From: Micromonospora mirobrigensis
Lineage (GTDB): Bacteria > Actinomycetota > Actinomycetes > Mycobacteriales > Micromonosporaceae
DNA: 64,000 bases
NCBI RefSeq assembly: GCF_900091555.1
Contig: NZ_FMCX01000001.1
Span: 1,302,001-1,366,000 of the forward strand
Direction: 5' to 3'
A model generated the notes under the pieces. It was not told where the DNA came from, ran no database searches, and worked only from the letters and a program-made list of their open reading frames with translations. Below are positions 33,670 through 41,970 of the stretch, piece by piece (the first letter of the stretch is position 1; each line of letters starts with the position of its first letter). Made by a program: the position numbers and the translations under genes.

Positions 33670-34027
33670 GGAAAGTAACCTCACGATCGCCGGAGTGTGC
33701 CGGATGGTGCGACAAACGGCAGGGATGCCCCGGACAGCCCGGACATCGACCACCACCACCTCACATCACGCTGCGTGTTCGAATGAATTGCCTCTGTTGC
33801 ATCGGCGGACGTCAGCCTATGCTCGCCCCTTGGGTACGACGCAACCCCCGACAGCAGGCGTCGGAGACCACAGGAGACATCGACTCACCGATAACGCACA
33901 ACTTCCACAGATGTAAATGCGGATGCGTTCCCTTTCCGGCCCGGCCGGCATCTTCCGGGTGCGCTTCCGCATGCCCGGAAGTCGCTGACCGCAGCGCGAC
34001 CGGGTCGCCAACGAGGAGGACGCGGCG
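33670..34027. other. Intergenic region before the Tad locus
   Basis: No convincing gene is seen in these 358 bp. It must hold the divergent promoters of the prepilin peptidase and the Tad operon. TATGCT near 33818 is a possible -10 for the rightward operon, but the candidate TTGCAT -35 is only 15 bp away, so confidence is low. The right end carries GAGGAGG before the TTG of the next gene. Confidence 0.4.
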
Positions 34028-34597
34028 TTGCGAGTACGGCATTCCCGCCGCTGGGCAACATGCCTGGTCGTCACCGTCGCTGCCGGGATTCCCACCGGCT
34101 GCGGTGGCACCGCGCAGCCCGGCGGGGAACCGGTCCCCCGCGCGGCGGCCGCCACCGAGGCCGGCCCGGACGCCGCCGCCGAGGAGGCGGCCGGAAAGGC
34201 GGCGCTGGCCGCGTACTCCGGATATCTGACGGCATCCGGAACGGCGAGCCGACGCGGCGATCCCCGCCATCCGGAGTTGGCCCGATATGCGGCCGACCCC
34301 CTGCTCACCCGGGTCCGCCTGGCAATTCGTGAGGCGAAGGAGCACGGCGCTATGCGTACCGGAAAACTGGTCTCCGATCCCACCGTGACCTCGGTCGACC
34401 TGGCCTCGACGCCGCCCACCGTGGAGATCCAGGACTGCCTGGACGCGACCGGTTGGCGGCTGGTCTACGCCAAGGACCACCGGCCCGTGCCCGGCGCCCG
34501 GGGAGGGCGCTGGCTGGCCACCGCCACCGCCGCCCGCTACCCCGACGGCCGCTGGCTGATCAGCACCAGCGCCAGCCACCAGGACCAGCCGTGCTGA
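34028..34597 (+). CDS. Lipoprotein, first gene of the Tad locus
   Basis: The 189-residue product has a lipoprotein signal (lipobox IPTGC, Cys25), an Ala/Glu-rich helix (residues 40-60), and a domain with AAYSGYLTASGTASRRGDPRHPELARYAADPLLTRVR, ending in strands such as PDGRWLISTSAS. This resembles the NTF2-like lipoprotein found at the head of many actinobacterial Tad loci. The TTG start has GAGGAGG nine bases upstream. Its stop overlaps the next gene. The role in pilus assembly is unknown. Confidence 0.7.
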   Translation: MRVRHSRRWATCLVVTVAAGIPTGCGGTAQPGGEPVPRAAAATEAGPDAAAEEAAGKAALAAYSGYLTASGTASRRGDPRHPELARYAADPLLTRVRLAIREAKEHGAMRTGKLVSDPTVTSVDLASTPPTVEIQDCLDATGWRLVYAKDHRPVPGARGGRWLATATAARYPDGRWLISTSASHQDQPC

Positions 34598-35526
34598 CCG
34601 CGGCCCGGCGCGGGCTGGCCGGGGCGGCGCTCGCCCTGCTACTGGTCCTCGGCACGGTCGGCCCGGCCGGGGCGGCGCTGCGCGGCGGCCCCGACGTCGA
34701 GTGCCCCGCCGGCCAGAACGACTGCAGCATCTGGGACGACGACCCGGGCACCGGCGGTAACACCGGCGGTGGCGGCACCGGCGGGGACACCGGCGGCAGC
34801 ACCGGCGGAGGTGGCTCCACCGACGGTCCCGCCGCGAAGTGCCAGTGGAACGGCCGGGCGCTGCCCTGCCACGACGACCTGCTCGGCTGGTTCAACAACG
34901 GCGACGGCTGCTACTACAAGCTGGCCGAGCCACAGCCCAGCGTGGTCGAGGGCAAGCAGTGGTACGTCAAGACCTGCAACGGCGGTGACCTGGGCGCCCA
35001 GGAGACGGTGCTGCTCGACGCCGCACCGGGTGGCTTCGAGGCACCGCCCGACCCCGCCGAACTGGCCCGCCAGGCGCTGGCCTCGATCGAGCTGCTGCCG
35101 CCCCGGCTGAAGGTGGCGCCCCGGCGCGGCAAGGGCCCCGGCCTGGTCGGCCTCCCGGTCTGGATGTGGGCCAGCCCCGGCCCCAACTACTTCGGCCCGC
35201 TGCACGCCAGCAAGACCGACCGGGGGCTGACCGTGGCGCTGAGCGCCACCGTCGACCAGATCGTCTGGGACATGGACAACGGCGACCAGGTCACCTGCAC
35301 CGGTCCCGGCACGCCGTACACGGTGGACGGCCCGCGGGCCGGTCTCACCTCGCCCGACTGCGGCTACGACCAGGGCTACGCGCAGGCCCGGACGTACCGG
35401 ATCCGCGCCACCACCCACTGGACGGTCAGCTGGTCCGGTGGCGGGCAGAGCGACAGCTTCCCACTCACCCGCACCAGCAACGTGGTACCGATCGAGATCG
35501 ACGAACTCCAGGTGGTGACCGGATGA
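34591..35526 (+). CDS. Secreted Gly-rich Tad-locus protein, unknown function
   Basis: The 311-residue protein has a signal peptide (AARRGLAGAALALLLVLGTV) and a Gly/Thr/Ser/Asp-rich segment with GG repeats (about residues 50-85). A Cys-containing globular domain follows (AKCQWNGRALPCHDDLLGW, then VSWSGGGQSDSFPLTRTS). Several Cys pairs suggest disulfides, so the protein works outside the cell. The GTG lies in the end of the lipoprotein gene, and the stop is overlapped by a 12-codon mini-ORF. No recognised family; its place between the lipoprotein and cpaB suggests a surface or assembly role. Confidence 0.65.
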   Translation: MLTAARRGLAGAALALLLVLGTVGPAGAALRGGPDVECPAGQNDCSIWDDDPGTGGNTGGGGTGGDTGGSTGGGGSTDGPAAKCQWNGRALPCHDDLLGWFNNGDGCYYKLAEPQPSVVEGKQWYVKTCNGGDLGAQETVLLDAAPGGFEAPPDPAELARQALASIELLPPRLKVAPRRGKGPGLVGLPVWMWASPGPNYFGPLHASKTDRGLTVALSATVDQIVWDMDNGDQVTCTGPGTPYTVDGPRAGLTSPDCGYDQGYAQARTYRIRATTHWTVSWSGGGQSDSFPLTRTSNVVPIEIDELQVVTG

Positions 35527-35561
35527 CCGGCGCACCGGAGCGGACGGAGAAGACCCGATGA
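35523..35561 (+). CDS. 12-codon mini-ORF bridging two Tad genes
   Basis: ATG at 35523 overlaps the TGA of the secreted protein gene, and its own TGA overlaps the ATG of the SAF-domain gene. The peptide would be MTGAPERTEKTR. It may only serve to pass ribosomes from one gene to the next across 31 bp. No independent evidence of translation exists. Confidence 0.35.
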   Translation: MTGAPERTEKTR

Positions 35562-36220
35562 GCCTGGTGACGCAGAACAACTCCGGGCCGGTCGACGCGC
35601 CGGTCGCCCCACCGAAGGTGGTCCGCCAGCGGCGTACCCGGCCCGGGTTGCTCGGGCTGGCCGTGCTCCTGATCGCCCTCGGCGGGCTGGGCGCGGCGTT
35701 CGCCGTCACCTCCGTCCGGGCCACCGGCAGCTATCTCGCGGTCGCCCGGCCGGTGGAGGTCGGGCGGGTCATCGGCGCCGATGACCTGGTCTCGGTGCAG
35801 GTCGCCGGTGGGCAGGGCCTGTCCCCCGTGCCGGCGAAGCGGATCGCCGACGTGGTCGGCAAGCGGGCCGCCGTGTCGCTGATCCCCGGGACGCTGCTCA
35901 CCATGCGCCAACTGACCGACGGTCCACTGCTCGGCGCCGGGCAGCAGCAGGTCTCCCTCGGCCTCGACCCGGCCCGGGTGCCCGCCCGCAAGCTGCACCC
36001 CGGCGACAAGGTGCTGCTGATCGGCACGCCCGCCCGCAACGACGACAGCACCGACCGGGCGACGACCACCACCCGCTTCCCGGCCACCGTGATCGACACG
36101 TACCCGCCGAAGAGCGGGGACATCGTGGTCTACCTGGCGCTGGCCACCCGGGACGTACCGGCCGTGGTGGTGCTGGCCGCCCAGGACCGGGTCGCGGTCG
36201 TGCTCACCGAGGCGGCCTGA
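35558..36220 (+). CDS. SAF-domain protein, CpaB/RcpC-like pilus assembly protein
   Basis: The 220-residue protein has one N-terminal transmembrane helix (LLGLAVLLIALGGLGAAFAV). A SAF domain follows (ATGSYLAVARPVEVGRVIGADDLVSVQV), then a region beginning SLGLDPARVPARKLHPGDKVLLIGT, as in CpaB/RcpC. These proteins are periplasmic-side parts of the Tad machine that may contact the peptidoglycan or guide the pilus. There is an ATG overlap with the mini-ORF upstream, and the next gene starts 3 bp after the stop. Confidence 0.82.
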   Translation: MSLVTQNNSGPVDAPVAPPKVVRQRRTRPGLLGLAVLLIALGGLGAAFAVTSVRATGSYLAVARPVEVGRVIGADDLVSVQVAGGQGLSPVPAKRIADVVGKRAAVSLIPGTLLTMRQLTDGPLLGAGQQQVSLGLDPARVPARKLHPGDKVLLIGTPARNDDSTDRATTTTRFPATVIDTYPPKSGDIVVYLALATRDVPAVVVLAAQDRVAVVLTEAA

Positions 36221-36222
36221 GC

Positions 36223-37023
36223 ATGGCGATCATCGCGCTGGTCTCGGCGAAGGGCTCGCCGGGCGTCACCACCTCGGCGCTGGCCTGCGCGCTGAGCTGG
36301 CACCGCCGGCTGGTGCTCGCCGAGTGCGACCCGGCCGGCGGGTCGATCCTCGCCGGCTACCTCGGCGGCGCGCTCGACGGGCCCCGGGGCATCGGCGAGC
36401 TGGCCGTGGGCGAGCTGCGCGACGGCAACCTGGAGCAGGCGTTCTGGTCGCAACTGGTCGACCTGGACGCGCCGAAGCGGGAGCGGCTGCTGCTGCCCGG
36501 CGTGGTCGACCCGGTGCAGGCCGGCAGCGTCACCCCACTCTGGCAGCGGTTCACCGACTTCTTCGCCGACCTGGAGAAGGGCCAACCGCCGTACGACGTC
36601 CTGGTCGACTGTGGCCGGTTGCAGGTGCCCGGCCCGCCGTGGCCGATGCTGCGCGCCGCCGCCGTGGTCCTGCTGGTCACCCGGGCCCACCTGCCCGACC
36701 TCTCCGGCACCCGGGCGATGATCCGGGCGATCGAGCGGGACTTCGCCGAGCACCGGGTGCCGCCCGGCACGCTCCGGCTGCTGCTGGTCGGCCCGGGCCA
36801 CGGCAACGGCGAGGTCAGTAAGGCTCTCGGCGTGCCGGTGATCGCCCGGCTACCGGAGGACACCCGTACCGCCCAGGTGCTCAGCCTCGGCGGCACCGTG
36901 CGGGCCGGCCGGCCGCTGATCCGCGCGGCTGCCGCCCTGGAGGTGCCGGTCCGGGCGATGCTGGAACGCCGCCGGGCGCGGCTGGGCTGGCCGGTCGTCC
37001 AGGGGGTGCCGGATGCGGTTTGA
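36223..37023 (+). CDS. MinD-like ParA-family ATPase, CpaE/TadZ-like
   Basis: The 266-residue protein has a deviant Walker A motif KGSPGVTTSAL at residues 10-20, in which a first Lys is present but the usual GK[ST] is replaced by VTTS. It has an Asp in AECDPAGGS and a Walker-B-like DVLVDCGRL. CpaE/TadZ ATPases place the Tad machine at a cell site. It overlaps the CpaF gene by 11 bp. The changed P-loop may mean weak or absent ATP hydrolysis, as in some TadZ proteins. Confidence 0.82.
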   Translation: MAIIALVSAKGSPGVTTSALACALSWHRRLVLAECDPAGGSILAGYLGGALDGPRGIGELAVGELRDGNLEQAFWSQLVDLDAPKRERLLLPGVVDPVQAGSVTPLWQRFTDFFADLEKGQPPYDVLVDCGRLQVPGPPWPMLRAAAVVLLVTRAHLPDLSGTRAMIRAIERDFAEHRVPPGTLRLLLVGPGHGNGEVSKALGVPVIARLPEDTRTAQVLSLGGTVRAGRPLIRAAAALEVPVRAMLERRRARLGWPVVQGVPDAV

Positions 37024-38563
37024 GCCGGTCTTCCACGACCCGCGCGGCGAGCAGCCGGGCGCCACGTCCATCGTCCCGCCGGTCAACGGCCGCTACCCGC
37101 ACGCCACCGCCCCGATGCCGGGGCAGCCGGTGGCGGTGCTGCCGCCCGCCCCGCCCGAGACGCCCCGCCCCCGGGTCGACTTCGCCGTGGTCCGCGAGCT
37201 GCGCCGGGAGCTGACCGAACGGCTCACCCTCTGGCAGCGGGGCCGGGAGTTCAACCCGGACGAGGAGGACATCGAGCGGGCCCGGCTCGCGGTCGCCGTC
37301 GTCTCGGCGTACGCGGACTCGGTGCGCCGGGCCGGCACCCCGATGGCGTCCGGCGAGGAGCGGTTGCTGCTCGACCAGGTGACCGCCGAGCTGGTCGGGC
37401 TCGGCCGGCTCCAGACGCTGCTGGTCGACGAGACCATCGAGGAGGTGCACATCCTCGGCTGCGACCAGGTGCGCATCACCCGGCACGGCGGCGGCGTCGA
37501 CTGGGCCGAGCCGATCGCCGACAGCGACGACGAGCTGGTGGAGATCCTCCAGGCGGCGGCCCGTCGGGCCGGTGCCACCGAACGCTCGCTCTCCACCTCC
37601 AAGCCGACGCTCGACCTGCAGCTGCCCGACGGCAGCCGACTCGCCGCGGTCTTCCTGGTCACCCACCGCCCGTACGCGGTGATCCGCAAGCACAACACCC
37701 TGGACGTGAGCCTGGACGACATCTGCGGCACCCGGGCCGACCTGGACGAGATGATCGACCCGCTGCTGCGGGACTTCCTCCGCGCCGCGATGCGGGCCGG
37801 GCTGAACATCATGGTCGCCGGGCTGGCCGGGGCGGGGAAGACCACCGTCATCCGGGCGCTGATGGACGAGATCCCGGCCGACGAGCCGTACGTGCTGCTG
37901 GAGGAGAGCCGGGAGCTGCTGCCGACCCGGCGCGGGATCAAGCACCGGGCGGTGATGAGCTTCGAGGCCCGGGAGGGGCACGGCGAGCGTGGGGCCGACG
38001 GCCGGCCCGCCGGCGAGGTGAGCATCGCCGACCTCATCCCGGTGTCGCTGCGGATGGGCGTGCTGCGGATCATCGTCGGCGAGGTCCGGTCCCGGGAGAT
38101 CGTCCCGATGCTCCAGGCGATGACCACCAGCCGCGGGTCGATGTGCACCATCCACGCCCGTACGCCGGCCGGGGTGAGCGAGCGGATCATCGAGCTGGCG
38201 CTGGCCCACGGTCGGGAGATGACGGTCGAGCAGGCCCGCCGGATGGCCGGCAACGCCCTCGACCTGATCGTCTACGTGACGGTGGAGGACGAGACCGCGA
38301 TCGGCGGCCGCAAGTACCGGTTCGTCTCCCACGTGGAGGAGGTGATCGGGGTCGGCGAGGGCAACCGGATCACCACCACCACGGTCTTCGGTCCCGGGCC
38401 GGACGGGCGGGCCGTGCCCCGGCACCTGCCGGAACGGGTCCGCGACCAGCTGCTGCGGATCGGCTACGACGCCCGGCTGCTGAGCCGGTTCATCGAGGCC
38501 GGCCAGGGCGCCTGGCGGCGGCCCCGGCACACCCGGCTGGCCGGTCGGGGGAGCCCACGATGA
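37013..38563 (+). CDS. CpaF/TadA-type secretion ATPase
   Basis: The 516-residue protein has the type II/IV secretion ATPase core. It has an N-terminal all-alpha region (residues 50-110), the pre-core TIEEVHILGCDQVRITRHGGG, a Walker A GLAGAGKTT near residues 268-276, an Asp box (YVLLEESRELLPTR), Walker B/RI-loop LRMGVLRIIVGEVR, and the His box TTSRGSMCTIHAR. It powers extension of the Flp pilus in the cytoplasm. The first 45 residues are Pro-rich. It overlaps the ATPase gene before it and tadB after it. Confidence 0.93.
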   Translation: MRFEPVFHDPRGEQPGATSIVPPVNGRYPHATAPMPGQPVAVLPPAPPETPRPRVDFAVVRELRRELTERLTLWQRGREFNPDEEDIERARLAVAVVSAYADSVRRAGTPMASGEERLLLDQVTAELVGLGRLQTLLVDETIEEVHILGCDQVRITRHGGGVDWAEPIADSDDELVEILQAAARRAGATERSLSTSKPTLDLQLPDGSRLAAVFLVTHRPYAVIRKHNTLDVSLDDICGTRADLDEMIDPLLRDFLRAAMRAGLNIMVAGLAGAGKTTVIRALMDEIPADEPYVLLEESRELLPTRRGIKHRAVMSFEAREGHGERGADGRPAGEVSIADLIPVSLRMGVLRIIVGEVRSREIVPMLQAMTTSRGSMCTIHARTPAGVSERIIELALAHGREMTVEQARRMAGNALDLIVYVTVEDETAIGGRKYRFVSHVEEVIGVGEGNRITTTTVFGPGPDGRAVPRHLPERVRDQLLRIGYDARLLSRFIEAGQGAWRRPRHTRLAGRGSPR

Positions 38564-39459
38564 CCAGCGACATCGAGCTGATCGCCATGGTCTCCGGGGC
38601 GGCCTGCGTGGCCGGGCTGGTGCTGGCCGTGGTGGCGCTGGTCGGGACCCGCCGGCCCGCCGGGCCCCGGCCCGGCGCCCGCAGCCCGCTGCACCGCCTC
38701 GGGCTCACCGGCGGCAGCCCGCACGAGCAGCGGTCCCGCCGGCTGCTGCTCGGCGGCGCGCTGCTGGCCGGTGCGCTCGCCTTCCTGGTCACCGGGCTGC
38801 CGGTGGTCGGGCTGCTGGTGGCCGTGGCGGTGCCCGGCACCCCGTGGCTGCTCGGCGTGGGCAAGGCCGAACAGCGGGCCATCGAGCGGATCGAGGCGGT
38901 CGGCGAGTGGACCCGCCGGCTCAAGGACGTCTCCGCCACCGGGCAGGGTCTCCAGCAGTCGATCGTCGGCACCATCAACACGGTGCCGGAGGAGATCCAG
39001 GAGGAGGTACGCCTGCTCGCCGCCCGGCTCCAGGCCGGCTGGCTGGCCCGTTCCGCCCTGCTGGCGTTCGCCGACGAGATCGGCGACCCGGTCTGCGACC
39101 AGGTGGTCGCCGCGCTGATCCTGCACCTGACCGACCGGGGTGAGCGGCTCGGCGACGTGCTCGGCTCGATCGCCTCCGCCGCCGCGGCCGAGGTGACGAC
39201 GCGGCGGGAGATCGAGGCCAAACGCACCCAGCCACGGTTCGCGGTCCGGTTCCTGACCGGGATGACCCTGGCCACCCTGGCGTACGGGCTGGTGAACACC
39301 GAGTACGTCCGCCCGTACGGCACGCCGGTCGGGCAGTTCGTGATGACGATTCTCGGCGTCGCGTTCATCGGCCTGCTGGTCTGGGTCCGGTCGATGAGCC
39401 AGCCGCCCCGACCGGCCCGCTTCCTGCCGGCCCCCGACCCGCAGGAGGTGGTGGCGTGA
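38560..39459 (+). CDS. tadB: TadB-like inner-membrane platform protein
   Basis: The 299-residue protein has an N-terminal hydrophobic pair (residues 5-28 and 65-95). A type II secretion F (GspF) domain follows, with helices around RRLKDVSATGQGLQQSIVGTI and HLTDRGERLGDVLGSIASAAAA, and two C-terminal helices (LTGMTLATLAYGLV and FVMTILGVAFIGLLV). TadB is one of two platform subunits that anchor the pilus motor. The ATG overlaps the CpaF stop, and the stop overlaps the tadC start, so the two subunits are made together. Confidence 0.88.
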   Translation: MTSDIELIAMVSGAACVAGLVLAVVALVGTRRPAGPRPGARSPLHRLGLTGGSPHEQRSRRLLLGGALLAGALAFLVTGLPVVGLLVAVAVPGTPWLLGVGKAEQRAIERIEAVGEWTRRLKDVSATGQGLQQSIVGTINTVPEEIQEEVRLLAARLQAGWLARSALLAFADEIGDPVCDQVVAALILHLTDRGERLGDVLGSIASAAAAEVTTRREIEAKRTQPRFAVRFLTGMTLATLAYGLVNTEYVRPYGTPVGQFVMTILGVAFIGLLVWVRSMSQPPRPARFLPAPDPQEVVA

Positions 39460-40325
39460 TCCTCAACTGGCAGCTCACCCTGGCCGTGGTCGGTGGCGCG
39501 GTGGTCGGGCTGGGCCTGTTCCTGCTGGTCCGGGAGGCGGTCCCGGCCGCCCCGGCGCTCGGCCCGGCACTGCGCCGGCTGCACCAACCGCCGGGCGTCG
39601 GCCCCGCCGGGTCGGCCGGCCGCCGGCTGGAGTGGTTGGGCGGGCTGTCCCGCTGGCTGCGCCCGCCGCACCGGCAGCTCGCCCTGATCGACCGCACGCC
39701 CGAGCAGTACACCTTCTCGCTGCTGCTCTCCGCGCTGATCGGGCTGGTCTCGCCGACGCTGATCGCGGCCGGGCTCTTCCTGATGGGCGTCGGCGTGCCG
39801 ATCGCCGTGCCGGTGCTGGGCAGCCTGACGATGGCGGTGCTCGCCGCCGTGCTCGCCCACCGGGCGGTGCTGACCCGCGCCGAGGCCGCCCGGGACGAGT
39901 TCCGCCAGGCCGTCTGCACCTACCTGGACCTGGTGGCCCTGCAACTGTCCGCCGCGCACGGGCCGGTGCAGGCGTTGGAGCGGGCGGCGACCGTCTGCGA
40001 CGGCTGGGTCTTCGACCGGATCCGGGAGTCGCTGCGGATCGCCCAGATGCAGATGCACTCCCCCTGGGACGAGCTGCGGGACCTGGCCGACCGGATCGGC
40101 ATCCCGGAACTCGGCGACGTGGGCGCGATCATGCGCACCTCCGGCAGCGAGGGCGCCCAGGTGCACGAGACGTTGCGCAGCCGCGCCGACGCGCTGCGGG
40201 ACCAGATCCGCACCGACAACCTGGCCCGGGCCGAGGGGGTCACCAGCCGGCTCGACATCCCGGGCGCGCTGCTGGTCTTCGTGCTGCTCGGCTTCGCCGT
40301 CTATCCGTTCATGGCCCGCCTGTGA
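39456..40325 (+). CDS. tadC: TadC-like inner-membrane platform protein
   Basis: The 289-residue protein has an N-terminal helix (LAVVGGAVVGLGLFLLV), two middle helices, a GspF-type helical domain with ALQLSAAHGPVQALERAATVCDG, and a C-terminal helix (GALLVFVLLGFAVYPFMA). It is the partner of TadB in the platform. GTG overlaps the tadB stop. A pilin gene follows after 27 bp, within the same operon. Confidence 0.88.
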   Translation: MILNWQLTLAVVGGAVVGLGLFLLVREAVPAAPALGPALRRLHQPPGVGPAGSAGRRLEWLGGLSRWLRPPHRQLALIDRTPEQYTFSLLLSALIGLVSPTLIAAGLFLMGVGVPIAVPVLGSLTMAVLAAVLAHRAVLTRAEAARDEFRQAVCTYLDLVALQLSAAHGPVQALERAATVCDGWVFDRIRESLRIAQMQMHSPWDELRDLADRIGIPELGDVGAIMRTSGSEGAQVHETLRSRADALRDQIRTDNLARAEGVTSRLDIPGALLVFVLLGFAVYPFMARL

Positions 40326-40352
40326 ACACACCCCGACAGTAAGGAGCACGCC

Positions 40353-40550
40353 ATGCATCTCTTCGCCTACCTGCACGTCGCGTTGACCACACGGCTGGCC
40401 GAGTTGCGCCGCGACGGTGAGCGCGGCGACAGCCCGGTGCCCACCGCCGTGATCATCTTCGGTCTGGTCGCCGCGGCGGTCATCGTCACCGGACTGGTGG
40501 CGACCAAGGCCCGCGGCTGGATGGACGCCATTCCGGACCCGGCCCCGTAG
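40353..40550 (+). CDS. Flp-type pilin-like protein
   Basis: The 65-residue protein has a basic leader (about 25 residues ending RRDGERG) followed by one hydrophobic helix (VIIFGLVAAAVIVTGLVA), the size and layout of a Flp pilin. It would be cleaved after Gly25 by the A24 peptidase. The Glu at +5 that is normal in Flp pilins is a Pro here (GDSPVP), which is unusual and might alter assembly. AAGGAG precedes the ATG. It lies just where the flp gene is expected, between tadC and tadE. Confidence 0.78.
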   Translation: MHLFAYLHVALTTRLAELRRDGERGDSPVPTAVIIFGLVAAAVIVTGLVATKARGWMDAIPDPAP

Positions 40551-40559
40551 GGACGACCG

Positions 40560-41069
40560 ATGCGCCGTCCACCCTCCGCCGGTCCCCGCCGGGCGGCACC
40601 CGCCGCCCGGCGTACCGGCGTGCCCGGTGCGCCCCGCCGGCAGGCCCCGCCGCTCGGACGGATCGGGGCGCCGCTGCGGCGGGTCGGGGTTGCCGGCGGT
40701 GACCGGGGGGCGAACCCGGTCGAGCTGGCGGTGGTGATGCCGGTGGTGTTCGTGCTGCTCTTCGGCTCGATCCAGGTCGCCGCCTGGTTCGTCGCCCGGG
40801 CCACTGCGCTGAACGCGGCGCAGAGCGCGGTCACCGCGCAACGGGTCCAGGCCGCCCCGGCCGGGGCCGGCGAGGCCCGTGCGGTCGCCTTCCTCAATGC
40901 GGCCGGGGACTGGCTGGTGGGCTGGAACGATCCGGGGCCGAACTGCGTGGTCGACGGGGGCGGCGTGACCTGCACGGTGACCGGCAGATCCCTCTCCGTC
41001 GTCCCCGGTGTGAGCTTCCCGGTGGAGCAGCGGGCACACGGGACGGTCGAACGGTGGACCGCGCCGTGA
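40560..41069 (+). CDS. TadE-family pseudopilin
   Basis: The 169-residue protein has an Arg/Pro-rich leader of about 50 residues, then the processing site RGANPVELAVVMPVVFVLLFGSIQ, where the Glu after Gly is that of a class III prepilin. A Cys pair is near the C-terminus (NCVVDGGGVTC). TadE is a minor pilin of Tad systems. The leader is longer than usual. The ATG at 40560 and a GTG overlap at its end fit the operon. Confidence 0.85.
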   Translation: MRRPPSAGPRRAAPAARRTGVPGAPRRQAPPLGRIGAPLRRVGVAGGDRGANPVELAVVMPVVFVLLFGSIQVAAWFVARATALNAAQSAVTAQRVQAAPAGAGEARAVAFLNAAGDWLVGWNDPGPNCVVDGGGVTCTVTGRSLSVVPGVSFPVEQRAHGTVERWTAP

Positions 41070-41533
41070 CCGGGCGCGCCGAGCGGGGCTCGGTCTCGGT
41101 GGAGGTGGCGGTGCTCGCCCCGGCGTTCATCGCGTTGCTGGTGCTCGCCGGGGTGGCGGGGCGGACGGCGATCGCGCAGGAGGCGATCGGCTCGGCGGCG
41201 CACGACGCGGCCCGGGCCGCCTCGATCTCGCGTACCGCCGGTGCCGCCCGGGAGGCCGCCGGGGAGGCGGTGAGCGAGTCGCTGGACTGGCAGCGGCTCA
41301 ACTGCGAGGGCGCCCCGCAGCTCAGCTTCAGTGGCTCGGTGGGCGGCGTCTCCACCAGCTTCGACGCGGCGTTCGCCAGCGGGCCGGGGCAGGTCGCCAC
41401 CGTCTCGGTCCAGGTCACCTGCGTGATCTCGTACGCCGACATCCAACTGTCGACCACGCCCGGCATGCCGGACGGGAGCACCGTGTCGGCGCGGTTCACC
41501 TCGCCGCTGGACCGCTACCGGAGCCGGGGATGA
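41066..41533 (+). CDS. TadE/TadF-family pseudopilin
   Basis: The 155-residue protein has a short leader and the site AERGSVSVEVAVLAPAFIALLVLAG, again with Glu at +5. The rest is a soluble domain with two Cys (LNCEG and VTCVIS). GTG at 41066 overlaps the stop of the upstream TadE gene; a GTG four codons further upstream is also possible. It overlaps the next gene by 4 bp. Minor pilin function is inferred from motif and place. Confidence 0.83.
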   Translation: MTGRAERGSVSVEVAVLAPAFIALLVLAGVAGRTAIAQEAIGSAAHDAARAASISRTAGAAREAAGEAVSESLDWQRLNCEGAPQLSFSGSVGGVSTSFDAAFASGPGQVATVSVQVTCVISYADIQLSTTPGMPDGSTVSARFTSPLDRYRSRG

Positions 41534-41955
41534 CCGGGCCGGGCCGGGACGCCGGCCGGGTCAGCCTCTTCCTGGCCGTGGCGATGACCGGCGTGCTGGT
41601 GGTGATCGGGTTGGCGTTCGACGGCGCCGGCCAACTGCGGTCCATGCAGCGCGCCGACAACCTCGCCGCCGAGGCGGCCCGCTCCGGCGGGCAGGCCATC
41701 GACCGGGCCCGGGCCATCGAGGGCGGGCCGAAGGAGATCGACGAGGACGCCGCCCGGGCCGCCGTGGACGGCTACCTCGCCGCGGCCGGCGTCGCCGGCC
41801 ACACCGTCACGTTCCCCGTCGTGGACGGCGAGAAGCGGGTCCGCGTCCGGGTGACCGTCACCTACGACCGCTACCTGCTCGGCCTCTTCGGCTTCGGCAA
41901 CACCGTCACCGTCTCGGGCGAGGCCACCGCCCGGGCCATCACCGAGGAACCGTAG
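41530..41955 (+). CDS. TadG-like membrane-anchored pilus protein
   Basis: The 141-residue protein has an N-terminal hydrophobic helix (RVSLFLAVAMTGVLVVIGLAFD) without the +5 Glu, then a soluble part with AADNLAAEAARSGGQAIDRARAIEG-like helix content and strands such as VRVRVTVTYDRYLLGL. This matches small TadG/TadE-like proteins called 'pilus assembly protein TadG-related'. It lacks the large von Willebrand domain of full TadG. ATG overlaps the previous stop. It is the last of three pseudopilin-type genes. Confidence 0.78.
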   Translation: MTGPGRDAGRVSLFLAVAMTGVLVVIGLAFDGAGQLRSMQRADNLAAEAARSGGQAIDRARAIEGGPKEIDEDAARAAVDGYLAAAGVAGHTVTFPVVDGEKRVRVRVTVTYDRYLLGLFGFGNTVTVSGEATARAITEEP

Positions 41956-41970
41956 GGAAGGAAGGCAGCC

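Noticed and set aside
33670..34027. Possible c-di-AMP (ydaO) riboswitch upstream of the Tad locus
   Set aside because: The region is of suitable length, but I could not find the conserved core elements or a consistent fold.
38490..41039. An 849-codon open frame antisense to the Tad genes
   Set aside because: It is antisense to cpaF, tadB, tadC and the pilin genes, is rich in Gln, Arg and Gly, and shows no motif. The plus-strand genes are certain.
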